64,000 bases of DNA, taken from contig CM049403.1 of assembly GCA_026929865.2 (NCBI GenBank), positions 33,555,001 through 33,619,000 on the forward strand, written 5' to 3'. This stretch comes from Hyperoplus lanceolatus (lineage: Eukaryota > Chordata > Actinopteri > Uranoscopiformes > Ammodytidae). Below, piece by piece: positions 12,378-23,773 of the stretch. The stretch's first letter is position 1; each line of letters opens with the position of its first letter. Below the pieces are notes generated by a model. That model did no database searches and was not told the origin of the DNA. It saw only the letters and a program-made list of their open reading frames with translations. The position numbers were made by a program, and so were the translations under genes.

Positions 12378-13917
12378 TCCTCCCCTCCCTCCCTCCCTCC
12401 CTTCCCCTTCCTGTCTCCCTCGCCCTGTTGGATCTCACCCATCTAGGCCCAAAGTCTTTTCCAAACGTTGCTGTGTGGCTCTGTTCTCTCACCATTGTTA
12501 CTCATAAACCCTCCCAGCACCGTTTGATCCCAGCAGATTTGGTCTCTCTGAGAAAACATTTCACTGTAGGCTGGGCGTCCTTACAACAGGCATGTGCCGT
12601 CTTTTAACTGGACTGAGTTCAATGGGTGGTTTCATTTCAAGAGTCCAATTGGTCAAAGACACGTGCTGAGGTCCTGCAGTATCACTTTAGTCCTTTCTTT
12701 CTCCTTCATATGTTTTTTTCTTTTTCGTGTTTACGACTTTTGAAGGAAACCTTTCCAACATTACACATGCATATCTGCACATCCTGGTTGAAATCAATTG
12801 AACACTTGATTGCTGCTTCTTTGACAGTTTGGCCTTGCTGTCCAGTATTTGTAAAGTTTATCGCTGGATTACTGCTTTGGTGGAAATGTTCTAAAAAGTT
12901 CTGAAACTTTAAAAGTTGGCTTTGAACAGTGTTGGGTCCTAACACACTCGCTGAAAGTCAAGAATTTTGATTTCTGTAATTTTATTTTATTTGACTACAT
13001 TACTGACTGAGCAGTTTAATATCAGTTTTGTAGATGTTTAGACACTTTATAGACGACCAAGATGAAGCTTATTAAAAAATCATTATTAGCTGGAAACTGC
13101 AAAAAGATGCAGGAAGCTAATTATTCCCTCATCCTGTCTTTTCCTTGTTTTTTTCCCCGAGTTATCACATTGCAATTATTGCATTTGAGTAAGGTGACCA
13201 GAGGAGCCATAACTTATGTGGCTTCTGGAGGTCATCACAATGTAAAAGAAGTGACCAGTGTTTATGCGTGTGGTAATGTTTATAAAACTGTGGTTCTGTT
13301 TGCAGGAATATCACTTCACACTGGCAATGGCTTATTTAAAACATGTGTGTGCAACAAAGAATACAACTTTATGTAGCTTCGGTATATCATCTATACCTGT
13401 AATCTGCCTGCAAACCCAAGCTGTAATGTTAAAGGTGCAGTGTGTACTATGACGTCATCAAGAAAGTTCGAGAAAGTTCTAGAATGCAACGCTCCCTGGG
13501 TAACCCAACCCTTTTGAATAGTAACAGAAGCTACAGTGGCCTTCAAGGACAAGAACAATTCAAAATTCTAAACAATGCAACTGATGACATTCCAAAACCA
13601 TGGATTCCTCCATAAGACCTGCCTGCTCAATGTACAAAATGTAATATTAATATTTGTAATTCTCCGCTCAGGAGGATAATTCAGATTATTGGCAGAGGTG
13701 ATTTAACACCAATGAGGACATATTTATGAATGAGGATATTGATTTTAGCTAATAAATTACTTAAAATGTTACACAGTGTCCCTTTAAATCATTGGCTACT
13801 TTAGCAAACATGTCTCAATGCTCGGTCAGATAGTCAGAAACCCAAACATGTACTGTTGGTGTACTAAATGGTAGATGGAGGTGTATGTTTTCCAAATGTG
13901 TTCTTCCTTTAGGATAT

Positions 13918-13957
<40 letters not shown>
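12378..13957. other. 1.58-kb insert between copy 1 exon 1 and its promoter
   Basis: In copies 2, 4 and 5 the leader phrase TTGGGATC is followed directly by ACCGGCACAATATAA. In copy 1 the two halves lie at about 12370 and 13958. The intervening DNA begins with a TCCC-rich stretch, contains the MITE at 13433-13783, and ends in a CA microsatellite. No gene is evident in 12400-13430. Whether one event or several produced the insert is not clear. Confidence 0.7.
13433..13783. mobile_element. piggyBac-type MITE (AGGTGCAGTGTGTA ends)
   Basis: The element is flanked by TTAA at 13429-13432 and 13784-13787. Its ends AGGTGCAGTGTGTA and TTACACAGTGTCCCT form imperfect inverted repeats. Internal phrases such as AATAGTAACAGAAGCT and GGACAAGAACAATTC recur at 59088-59275 in a degraded relative. 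Confidence 0.7.

Positions 13958-13958
<1 letters not shown>
13919..13958. repeat. (CA)n microsatellite
   Basis: A CA run of about 40 bp that forms the junction between the 1.58-kb insert and the displaced copy 1 promoter. Confidence 0.95.
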
Positions 13959-13960
<2 letters not shown>

Positions 13961-13995
13961 GGCACAATATAAATCCTGTCCCACTTGTGCTTCAC

Positions 13996-14003
13996 TTTAA
14001 ATA
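13996..14003 (-). promoter_or_regulatory. TATA-like box of the displaced copy 1 promoter
   Basis: The minus strand reads TATTTAAA, at the same place in the shared block as in copies 2, 4 and 5. It lies 1.7 kb from the copy 1 ATG instead of about 115-125 bp, so a transcript starting here would need a long or spliced leader. Confidence 0.5.
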
Positions 14004-14072
14004 AGGTGATGTGGTTGAGCTGGTTTTTGAGATAACCGTAATGAAACTTAAAATATGTGATGAATCAAGATA

Positions 14073-14075
<3 letters not shown>

Positions 14076-14132
<57 letters not shown>
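14076..14132. repeat. (TA)n microsatellite in the promoter block
   Basis: A TA run expanded from the GAATCAAGATATAAATAG phrase found at this place in copies 2, 4 and 5. Confidence 0.9.
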
Positions 14133-14135
<3 letters not shown>

Positions 14136-14367
14136 ATAATAGAAGTAGCACAAGAACATTTCTGGGAGGCTCATAGGATTTTCTCTTTGTTATAAATGTT
14201 TTATTTTTATCTTGACTTCCGTTTCCTACAAAGGGAAACCAAAGTTGGCACATTTCCACTAAGCTCACAACACAACAACTCATGTTGTTTTGCTTTTATT
14301 GCCATTTACTAACCCTGTGAGTCATTCAAGATCCAGCCTCACCCTATTGCCCTGACAGAGTTCCACT

Positions 14368-14383
14368 GAAATTGAAACTGAAA
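14368..14383. promoter_or_regulatory. Triple GAAA ISRE-like element upstream of copy 1
   Basis: GAAATTGAAACTGAAA contains three GAAA cores spaced by two bases, the arrangement bound by IRF and ISGF3 factors. The same element, in the same surroundings, lies at 21681-21696 above copy 2. Function is inferred from the motif and from the known interferon control of IFIT genes. Confidence 0.55.
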
Positions 14384-14636
14384 AATACATTTTGGATATG
14401 TTGCCCTGAAGGTATTTTTATACAGTGGTATGTGTTTAGTGCTTATTAGTGTAAACTTCAATGTTGAAAGTAAAAAAATATATTTTTAAATATTCCACCC
14501 TGAATACAGTAGGTGAAAAAAAACAATCTCACGTCAAGATAAATTGTATTCATTTTCCCTTTTAGTTTCAAATCCTCTATTGTGGAAACAGTTGTTGGGA
14601 GCAAGGAAGCTTTTGGGCCTTGGTTAGGTCGATATT

Positions 14637-15765
14637 TTATTTTTTATTTTTTCATTTAACTTTTATTTATCCTCGAGAGACCAATTGAGGGGTGACCCTC
14701 ATTTTCAATGGTGTCGAGTTCAAACAAATTCCAAGGAAAAACAACAATGCATACACAATATTCAATGCAAATAAATCAAATACACAACAAGTGAAGATAA
14801 GAAAAAAAAACAATTGAAACATTTACATAGTGGTGAAGAGTGGCAGCAATTAAAATTAAATTAAATGGGTGAAAGTACAATATAGCCTAATTAAAACAGT
14901 TATAGGTAGAGTTTGGCAGATTTAAGATAGTTTGTTTAAATTGATTAAAGGATATGAAGGTATTTAGTCTAATTTGTTGCTGTAAGTTGTTCCAGGAGTC
15001 GGGGGCACTGAAGCTAAAAGCTGTCTTTCCCAGCTCAGACCGGGCTTGTGCAGACCTAGGGGAGATCACACAGCTCCTCAGCCTTTTATACCTTTTTTTT
15101 ACCTACTCACAAATTTCAGAATGACAGCACGCTTTTTGGCGAATTTCCCCTTCGGGAGAAGAAAACAGGACTCCACGTTCTCTAGATCCAGATTAATGGA
15201 TTTGCTTCTCAGAAACATTGCCACTTGTTTTTCCTCCGTTACATTCCCTGTATCGCCCTCTTCTTCTCCATTCTCGGCACCTGCATACAACCTTGGTTTA
15301 ATATCCATCACAGTCAGTATCGCATCTCTGTTTTTTGCTTGTTGTTCTTGTTCATCAATTTTATCTCCAAGCTCTTTCAAGAGCTGATCTTTCTTCACAT
15401 TGACGGCTTGAAGTTCCTTCAATTCGATCATCGGTGGCTTCAGACCAGCAACAACTTTCTCTTTGATTTTTACATCAAAACGCCCAATCAATTCGTCCAT
15501 AATCCCAGCCAGCTCAGCCTTCCGCAGTGCTCGCTCCGTCTCCCTCTCACTTTTTATTTCTCTCTTCAAATCTGCCAACATTCCTTTCTTCAAGTCTGCC
15601 AACTGTTTTTTCATTTCTTCCGCAAAAACTTTGTCTTCTTCCATTCCCTTATCAGTGGTTTTTCCTTTTTTGGACATCTCCAGGGATTTTCAGAGATTTT
15701 TAATGCTGTGAATCTGAGTTCTCCGCTGCTCTCAGTAAATAGCTCTTCACCCTCAGCAAGCCGGA
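14637..15765 (-). mobile_element. Internally deleted LINE (ORF1 start joined to ORF2 end)
   Basis: An open frame 15677-15099 encodes a lysine- and glutamate-rich coiled coil (EEMKKQLADLKKGMLADLK) followed by NLDLENVESCFLLPKG and KKRAVILKFVSR, typical of LINE ORF1 RNA-binding proteins. Directly after it, 15069-14887 reads RSELGKTAFSFSAPDSWNNL, the C-terminal end of a CR1/L2-like ORF2. Most of ORF2 is therefore missing. The left end matches the junction GGTTAGGTCGATAT seen without an insert at 21936. Confidence 0.75.
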
Positions 15766-15983
15766 AGTGATTCTGTTTTTTTGAGAAACAATAGAAAACT
15801 TTTAATCAATTACAATTATTGTAAGATTAACAATGTTAATATTTCAGCCTCTATGAAGTAAATATCAAATTGAATTATAACGGAATCAATATAGTCCTGA
15901 GAAGATATACACTTTATCTGTCAAAAATAGTTTATTCCAACTTTATGGGCGATCGTGTATTAAATGCAGAAGCAGCAACTCAC

Positions 15984-16125
15984 CTCATCATCCTGCCGGT
16001 TCCTTGACTCATTAGTTTTCTGTCAGATTCCTGCTCTTGCCTCTGGCACAAGATCAGTGATGTCCAGCTCCTGCTTCACTTTAGATAGAGCGACCAGGTG
16101 ACGTTTATGATGCAATCAAAACTTA
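15984..16125 (-). pseudogene. Orphan IFIT exon 1 with decayed promoter
   Basis: The minus strand carries ATGATGAG (15991-15984) followed by the donor GTGAGT, as in true IFIT first exons. Its leader and upstream DNA match copy 6 (59647-59790) closely. No exon 2 lies between it and copy 1's own exon 1. The TATA site has changed from TATTTAAA to TATCTAAA (16080-16087). The ISRE-like AAACGAAACT of copy 6 has become AATCAAAACT (16114-16123). It is either the remnant of a deleted gene or a weak alternative first exon for copy 1, to whose exon 2 it would splice in frame. Confidence 0.7.
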
Positions 16126-16235
16126 TTCCACAATCAGTGTCCTCTTATCTGAAAATGTACAGGTGGAGGGTTGTGTTATGGTCTCACCTTCAGAGACACA
16201 AGACCAAATTCAAAATGACTTAGAAAGAACTGACT

Positions 16236-16410
16236 TAACTGAAGCGCCACGAAGGAGGATGGAATCTGCATTTTTCCTCTTCAATCCGAGGTTCAACTAT
16301 TGGCTGCACGGTCCTTTCCAGCACCTTGGAGTAAACTTTACTAGGGAGGCTGAGAAGTATGATACCCCGGTAGTTGGCACACACTCTCTGGCCCCCCTTT
16401 CTGAACCACC
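16236..16410 (-). mobile_element. LINE reverse-transcriptase fragment
   Basis: The minus strand encodes VCANYRGIILLSLPSKVYSK followed by VLERTVQPIVEPRIEEEKC. This is the conserved NYRGI-LLS block of non-LTR reverse transcriptases. Only about 55 residues remain. Confidence 0.75.
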
Positions 16411-16438
16411 AACCCGAATTTGTCATCATTTGAGATAT

Positions 16439-16631
16439 ATATATATATTTTTTAAAGATAATTTTTGTCATTTTTATGCTTTATTGATAGTGTAGAGACA
16501 GAGTTGAAATGGGGCAGAGAGGGGAGTGACATGCAGAGAACGACCGCAGGTTGGAATCGAACCGGGGTCCCCTGCTGGCCGAGGCCCATGGGGGGGACGC
16601 CCTACCAACTGAGCTAAGGGCGCCCCCTTCG
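16439..16631 (-). mobile_element. tRNA-derived SINE
   Basis: On the minus strand the head reads TTAGCTCAGTTGGTAGG (box A) and GGTTCGATTCC (box B), followed by a non-tRNA body. TTTGAGATAT flanks it at 16429-16438 and 16632-16641, a 10-bp target duplication. This is an intact-looking short retroposon, not a functional tRNA gene. Confidence 0.85.
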
Positions 16632-16659
16632 TTTGAGATATTTTGGCAGTGTTTGTGTA

Positions 16660-18287
16660 TAGTATCTAATCACTCAGTCCACCTCAAGGTTCAAGTTTTT
16701 TTTGGTTATTTGTCACATCTACAAAGATAATAAAGTACAACATTCAGAGAAATAAGGGGTGTGCTCAGTTAGTATGCATAAAAACCCAAGATAAAATAGA
16801 GTAATAAATTAATTTGTAGCCTGATGGGGTTCAAACTCTAAATGAGATTATCAATGGCCATTTATTGTTAAAAAAAGTCATGCCACATGGCCAACAGGAC
16901 AGCTGAACATGCAACAATGTCTAATTTATGTATTCAAAGCTTCTTGGTGTGTGACAAAACCTCAACTCCAAACCCAAGTCTTTGGTTTTAACTTATATTG
17001 ATGGTAATTGCAAAAATCTAGGTGTGTGGACTGGCTCTGAATATTCAACCCCAAATTGATCATGTACTGAAAACAGTAAAAGTTGGTGTTCTGAATCGTT
17101 TCAGATGTTATTTTACATTCAAGCAAGAAAGAGACTTGCCTTACAACTTAAACTTTGAATAGTTGTCTATGCTCCTGTTTCTAGAAGTCAGTTTCACCGG
17201 TAAATTTCCAAATATAATGTTGTCATTATCTTTCAATAGTTGTAGTTTGTTTGACGTCCATCAGTGCAACATGAACAGTCCTGCAAAACCATGTCGAGTA
17301 CATGTATTTATTACATAGTAACGACCAAAACAATCAATTTACAGAAGATTTCTTTGTGCCCATAATGTATCTTTATTAGAATTGTGTACAACTGAGACAG
17401 AGCTAAACATAGTTTCTGTGCTAACAGTCAGTTACATGTGTTGATTATATTCAGGTTATACATCAAATGAACTATTAGACAGTTTTATTTTTCACAAGTA
17501 TTTTGTTCTCTTCTTAACTTATACAGAGCTAAGGAAGAAAAATCAACCCATATAGTAAATACGTTAATACAATATTTACATGGATTGAAAATGGTTGAAA
17601 ACACTCCAAAGCACATTGCCCCGAGCTGTTAAGGGTTTAATGCCTTGCTCAGGGAAGTGAACTTGCCACTCTTCAGCTACCACACTCCAGAGAACTATTC
17701 CCAAAACCCCCCACAGACTGGTCGAACCTTTAATTTTGAATACTCCAAAGTTTACACTAAAACTCATTTCATTAGTTTTTTCGTCTGGTATCATAAACTT
17801 AAAAAACATATGCAACGCCATGTAAACAAAATCAACCCAACAGGAATACAGTAAATACGTAAATATAATGTTTACATGGAACCTATGAAAATAATAAAAA
17901 TACCCTAAGACACATTCCCAAGCCAAAATCCCCACAGACTATTTTTTTTCACTACAAAGTGTACACTAAACTAATTTCATAGAGTATTATCTTCTCATAT
18001 CACTTAAAATATACAGATATAAGGAAAGAAAATCAACACAACAAGAATATAATTGTGCACCACTGTGCTTGTCAAATGGTCAAACCGGCACCATAAACCC
18101 CCACTAGAGGGCCCTCTTGCATCTTTTATCTCCAAGGTCTCTGCATTATTTCAACAATAGGTGACTGATTTTGGAATGATTCACTTGCAGGAATTAAATC
18201 TACTCCAAGTATCTGTATCAAATAGGGCCAAACTATACTGTCTCAATCACTGCCTCTGCAGCTTCTCACTTCCTTTTAACTATCTTG
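16660..18287. other. IFIT spacer module downstream of copy 2
   Basis: Gene-free spacer homologous to 32085-33480, 48125-49960, 54555-56180 and 61080-63300. Markers include TCCAAACCCAAGTC, GTGTGTGGACTGGCTCTGAA, AAGAAAGAGACTTGCC, TGTTGATTATATTCAGG and, at 18061-18160, the ACTAGAGGGC block. It contains the 3' flank of copy 2. Confidence 0.7.
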
Positions 18288-18528
18288 AAGGACTCCACTG
18301 GAGTCCTTCAAGAAGCTCCTGAAGGCACACCTCTTCTCAGAGGCCTATGACCTCTAACCCGCCCCCACCCCCCTGTGTACACAAACACTGTACTTCCCCC
18401 CCTTTTTTGTGAAGCGACCTTGGGTACCTTGAAAGGCGCTATATAAATTCAGATTATTATTGTTATTATTATTGTTATTATTATTGTTATTATTATTATT
18501 ATTATTATTGTTATTATTATTGTTATTA

Positions 18529-18581
<53 letters not shown>

Positions 18582-18584
18582 TTA
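18288..18584 (+). mobile_element. 5'-truncated LINE 3' end with TTA/TTG tail
   Basis: The plus strand ends an ORF with SFKKLLKAHLFSEAYDL and a stop, then GCGCTATATAAATTCAG and a (TTATTG)n/(TTA)n tail. The insertion interrupts the sequence AACTAT...TTAATGAAGTG, which is continuous in copies 5 and 6. It lies about 120 bp downstream of the copy 2 stop codon. Confidence 0.8.
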
Positions 18585-18703
18585 ATTAAGTGATCTTTAT
18601 CACAAGTCTTTTCTGAAAGTTTTCCAAATGTCTATGTACATATTTCCTAGGTGATGGCAACACTTACATTTCTGTCTGGATTGAAAACAGTGCTGTTAAA
18701 ACA

Positions 18704-20569
18704 CTACAGGTTTGGCAGGCTTTCCAGAAACTCCTCTATTTCGCCACACATGTGGTTACTGCGTCTGTCCCTAACTTTCTCCAGAAGTCTGATGCTGTAG
18801 CAACGAAAGAAGGATTGATGTGGTATCTCTGCTGCCTTCATGTTATATTTTATTGAATTGTGGGGCTCCCTACGATCACGGAATAAATACATTGCATATT
18901 TGTTATAAAGCATCTGTGTATCTGCTGGTTCCAGATCCATTCCCAGCAGTTCCTGGTGCATCTGCTCAGCTCTAGCCTTGCCCCAATCTGTCTTTGCGTA
19001 CATATTCGCGAGATCCATTTTCTTCGCTAGTGAAGAATCAGTGTAAAGAGAGATCAACTCCTCCTGGAGACTGATTGCTCTTTGTAATGTGTTTTGATCT
19101 GGATGCCTGACTGTCCCTCCAAATGATCCATTTGTAGAGAAGTGCTGCACATCTCTTCAGATAACGCTCAGATGGATGGTTTTCCAGGGCCACCTCTGCC
19201 AAGAATGTGGCCTCTTCTACAGATACATACTCTCTATAAACCCAAAGTAATGTGTTCAAACCACTGTAGCTACTTGCAGGATTTCTCAAAACCTTTGTGC
19301 CTAACTCAAGTACTTCATCTTTATCAATTCCTTTTCCTTTCTTGGCACGTAGGTGAAGATACTGAACAGCGAGGTACAAGTTCTCTGGATCCTGTTCTTT
19401 GGCGATTCTCATTTTCTCCAGGATTTCATCCTCCAGCTTTGTGTGGTCATACTTGAAATCATTCCTTAACAATAAGACATAGCTGGAGTTCCACTCCACC
19501 ATCTCCGGCTGCATCCCGATGGCTTTCTCAAAGTAATCTACAGCCAGCAGCTGTTTGTCTCTGCTGAACTTCATCAGGGTCCAGGCTTTCTCAGCGTAGG
19601 TCTCTGCATGGAGCTCGTGCTGGGGTGGAGATGGGTATTTCTGCATCAGGGCGTCGACCTTTGACAGGTAATCCTGACTCTTTCCTTGGTCTCCCAGGAG
19701 ATGGTGCAGCCAGGCCAGGTTCCCATAGTTCACCACTAACCACGGACCTTCATCTCCTTCTCTGATGTTGCAGAAAGCCTCTGCAGCCTTGGTGAAGAAG
19801 CTCTGGGCGTCTTCGGTGAAGCCAAGCTTGTACTGGATGTACCCCCTCAGGTTGTAGATGTGACCCAGCCAGCGGTTTCCCTCCTCTGTCCCGATGTCCA
19901 CCAGCTTGTCCCTGAGACGGAAGAGTTTGTTATCGCCTTCGTCCAGATCCCAGGTGAAGTGGCACTGCAGGGCCTCCAGTTTGGACTCCAGTGTTGGTTG
20001 ACTCTGAGCAGCACTGAAGGAGAATGAAAAACAACAACAACGTCAGTAGATGTGGAAGCTACACAGTATTGAAGGGACAGCAAGTCAATAAAAAGGACAT
20101 GATGGAAAGAAAAAGTGGGGTTTTGTTAGAAAAAAAACAAAGACTGAAAACAAAATGAGAAAAGTTATTTTTTTTAAAAAAGACGCCTTACTGAGGAAAC
20201 ACATGACAGGTTCTTATTGCTGATGTTTTTTTGTTTTTTGTTTTTGATAAGTTATTAAATCAAATATTATAGAGGGCAGTGTGTGACACGACTTTCAGAA
20301 AACAACTGATAAGTGGGGGTGCTCATGGTGTAGTGCTCGTTAGAGCAACCCTCATTCCCCTCTCTGCCCCATTTCATCTTTGTCTCCCAGAAACTAATGA
20401 CAAAAACAATCTTTAGAAAGAAATTAGAAAAATGATAAGTAATTCTTTGAAAAAATAAGAAAGCACTACTTTTAAATTGCCAGTGGCTCAAAGGGAAGGG
20501 AGGGTTATTCTACTTATTTAATTCTGAACATACTATATCAAATTGAGAAGCATCAACTTACCTCATCAT
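18704..20569 (-). pseudogene. ifit: IFIT copy 2, frameshifted
   Basis: Exon 1 coding is 20569-20562 (ATGATGAG, donor GTAAGT). Exon 2 runs 20013-18704. The frame is open through CHFTWDL and the N-terminal TPR region, which nearly matches copy 1. Near 19106-19110 four extra bases (GCCT on the plus strand) disrupt the frame compared with copies 1 and 4. The original frame then closes at 19038, predicting a 327-residue product with an unrelated tail (ending SPGGVDLSLH). The remaining C-terminal coding, including GKARAEQMHQELLGMDLE, stays open in another frame down to LESLPNL. The truncated product would keep the N-terminal RNA-binding half, so activity cannot be excluded. Promoter and splice sites look sound. 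Confidence 0.85.
20320..20420 (+). mobile_element. Degraded SINE fragment in the copy 2 intron
   Basis: GGTGTAGTGCTCGTTAGAGC followed by CTCTCTGCCCCATTTCATC matches the tRNA-like head and body of the SINE at 16439-16631. A sister fragment lies in the copy 4 intron (35130-35200), so it predates that duplication. Confidence 0.6.
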
Positions 20570-20683
20570 CGAGCTGTTTTCTTGAGCCAGTAGTTTTCTG
20601 AATATGAGTCCTGTTGATTTCTGCTCTTGATGCTCTGTTGGGATCACCGGCACAATATAAGTCCTGTCCCACTTCTGCTTGGC

Positions 20684-20691
20684 TTTAAATA
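20684..20691 (-). promoter_or_regulatory. TATA-like box, copy 2
   Basis: TATTTAAA on the minus strand lies 115 bp upstream of the ATG and is conserved in copies 4 and 5. Confidence 0.5.
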
Positions 20692-21026
20692 AGGTGATGT
20701 GGTTGAGCAGGTTTTTGAGATATCCATAATGAAACTTAAAATATGTGATGAATCAAGATATAAATAGCACATGAACATTTCTGGGAAGGGCATAAGATTT
20801 TCACTTTGTTATAAATGTTTTTTTGTAGGCGTACATTCATCATCACTAAATAAAACGGATGTGTGTGATAATCTGCCTTTAGTTCAGTCTTGCCTTGACA
20901 GGCACAAGCCTGTGGGCACAAGCTCATGACACTCCTCATGTTGTTATGCTTTGCTTACGACTTGATATCCCTGAGTCATTCCCGATCCCGCCACTCCCTT
21001 CTGCCCTTATAGAGTTCACAGGAACT

Positions 21027-21036
21027 GAAACTGAAA
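21027..21036. promoter_or_regulatory. ISRE-like element GAAACTGAAA, copy 2
   Basis: Two GAAA cores spaced by two bases, about 340 bp upstream of the TATA-like box. The same site is present above copy 5 (53211) and in imperfect form above copy 4 (40858). Confidence 0.5.
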
Positions 21037-21680
21037 AAGACACGTTTCACCTGTTCACCTATGTGCACTGAATATATTCTTAAATAGTTGTATGAGTTTA
21101 GTGCTCATTCATGCTCACTTAACAGTTGAAAGTAAAGAAAAATTATATAGCTTTTAAAATCTTCTCTTAGGGACAACATCTCTTGTCAAGATACATTTTA
21201 TATCTTTTCATTAGATGTTTTCGGCCCCTTGAATTGCGTATTAAAGTTAATGTATTTTTTCTTATTTTATCTTCAAAATGTTAGAGATTTTGACATGAAA
21301 ACTTTCCAATACACCGAATGCCCTTTTTAGGTGACAAACCCTTCCTAATACGCTGCTGTACTTCATGGACATTCAGAGAGACGAGAAAATATAAGAAAGT
21401 TGAAGAAATGAACATAAAAATGTTCCTGGTGAGTTTTAATCAATGTGAACAGATTTCTGTGATAATCTGCCTTTAGTGCAGTCTTGCCTTGACTTCCATT
21501 TCCTAGGATTTTCTCTTTGTTATAAATGTTTTATTTTTCATCTTGACTTCCATTTCCTACAAAGGGAAACCAAAGTGGGCACATAACACTCATCATGTTG
21601 TTTTGCTTTTATTACCATTTACTAACCCTGTGAGTCATTCAAGATCCAGCCTCACCCTATTGCCCTGACAGAGTTCCACT

Positions 21681-21696
21681 GAAATTGAAACTGAAA
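21681..21696. promoter_or_regulatory. Triple GAAA ISRE-like element, second upstream block of copy 2
   Basis: GAAATTGAAACTGAAA, identical to 14368-14383, lies about 1 kb upstream of the copy 2 TATA-like box in a second copy of the upstream block (markers TGACTTCCATTTCCTAC and GTGAGTCATTCAAGATCC). Confidence 0.5.
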
Positions 21697-22079
21697 AATA
21701 AGTTTTGGATATGTTGCCCTGAAGGTATTTTTATACAGTGGTATGTGTTTAGTGCTTATTAGTGTAAACTTCAATGTTGAAAGTAAAACATATATTTTTA
21801 AGTTTTCCACCCTGAATACAGTAGGGGAAAAAAACAATCTCATGTCAAGATAAATTGTATTAATTTTCCCTTTTAGTTTCAAATCCTCTATTGTGGAAAC
21901 AGTTGTTGGGAGCAAGGAAGCTTTTGGGCCTTGGTTAGGTCGATATACTCTTGACACTGGTATTGGCAGATATCAGCAAACTCTAATGTCAACTGGGCAT
22001 TTTGTCGAGAGGTTGAGGAATAACTTTGAGGAACTCATGGTTACTGGTCGGCCACCTTTCCTTTAGGCCATCCTACCAC

Positions 22080-22400
22080 CCAGGCCGGGCTGAAAGAGTG
22101 TGGAGAGTCAGAATCAGAATGCATCTCCATGGCAGAGGTCACTGAGGTGGTTTGAAAGCTCCTTAGTGTCACAGCGCCAAGAGGGGATAAGATCCGTCCA
22201 CAAATGCTGAATACCCTGGATATTAGGGGGGGTGTCTTGGCTGACAGAGCCTCTGGATCATGGCCTGGGCATCAGGGACAGACCTCTGGATTGGCAGACC
22301 AGGGTGGTGGTCCCTGTTTCCGATATCGGGGAATCACTCCACTCAGCCTCACCGGGAAAACCTATGCGAAGGTGCTGGAAAGGAGACTCAAGCCCCCAAG
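22080..22400 (+). mobile_element. LINE reverse-transcriptase fragment
   Basis: The plus strand reads RYRGITPLSLTGKTYAKVLE then RRLKPP, preceded by a decayed APRGDKIRPQMLN. This is the same RT block as at 16236-16410 but in the opposite orientation. It ends at the CT microsatellite. Confidence 0.75.
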
Positions 22401-22444
22401 GGTATGTCACCCCTAATTTTTTCCCTCTCTCGTTTGCATGCCAT

Positions 22445-23773
<1,329 letters not shown>

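Noticed and set aside
13062-13376. 104-codon plus-strand frame as a gene
   Set aside because: It lies in the insert upstream of copy 1, has no recognisable domain or splice context, and has amino-acid content typical of random AT-rich DNA.
16439-16631. Functional tRNA gene
   Set aside because: Box A and box B are present, but the cloverleaf is incomplete, a non-tRNA body follows, and there is a target duplication, so it is a SINE.
19142-19456. Plus-strand open frames opposite IFIT exons (also near 25046, 33920, 50378, 56587, 63770)
   Set aside because: They are antisense shadows of the conserved exon 2 sequence and recur at the same place in each copy.
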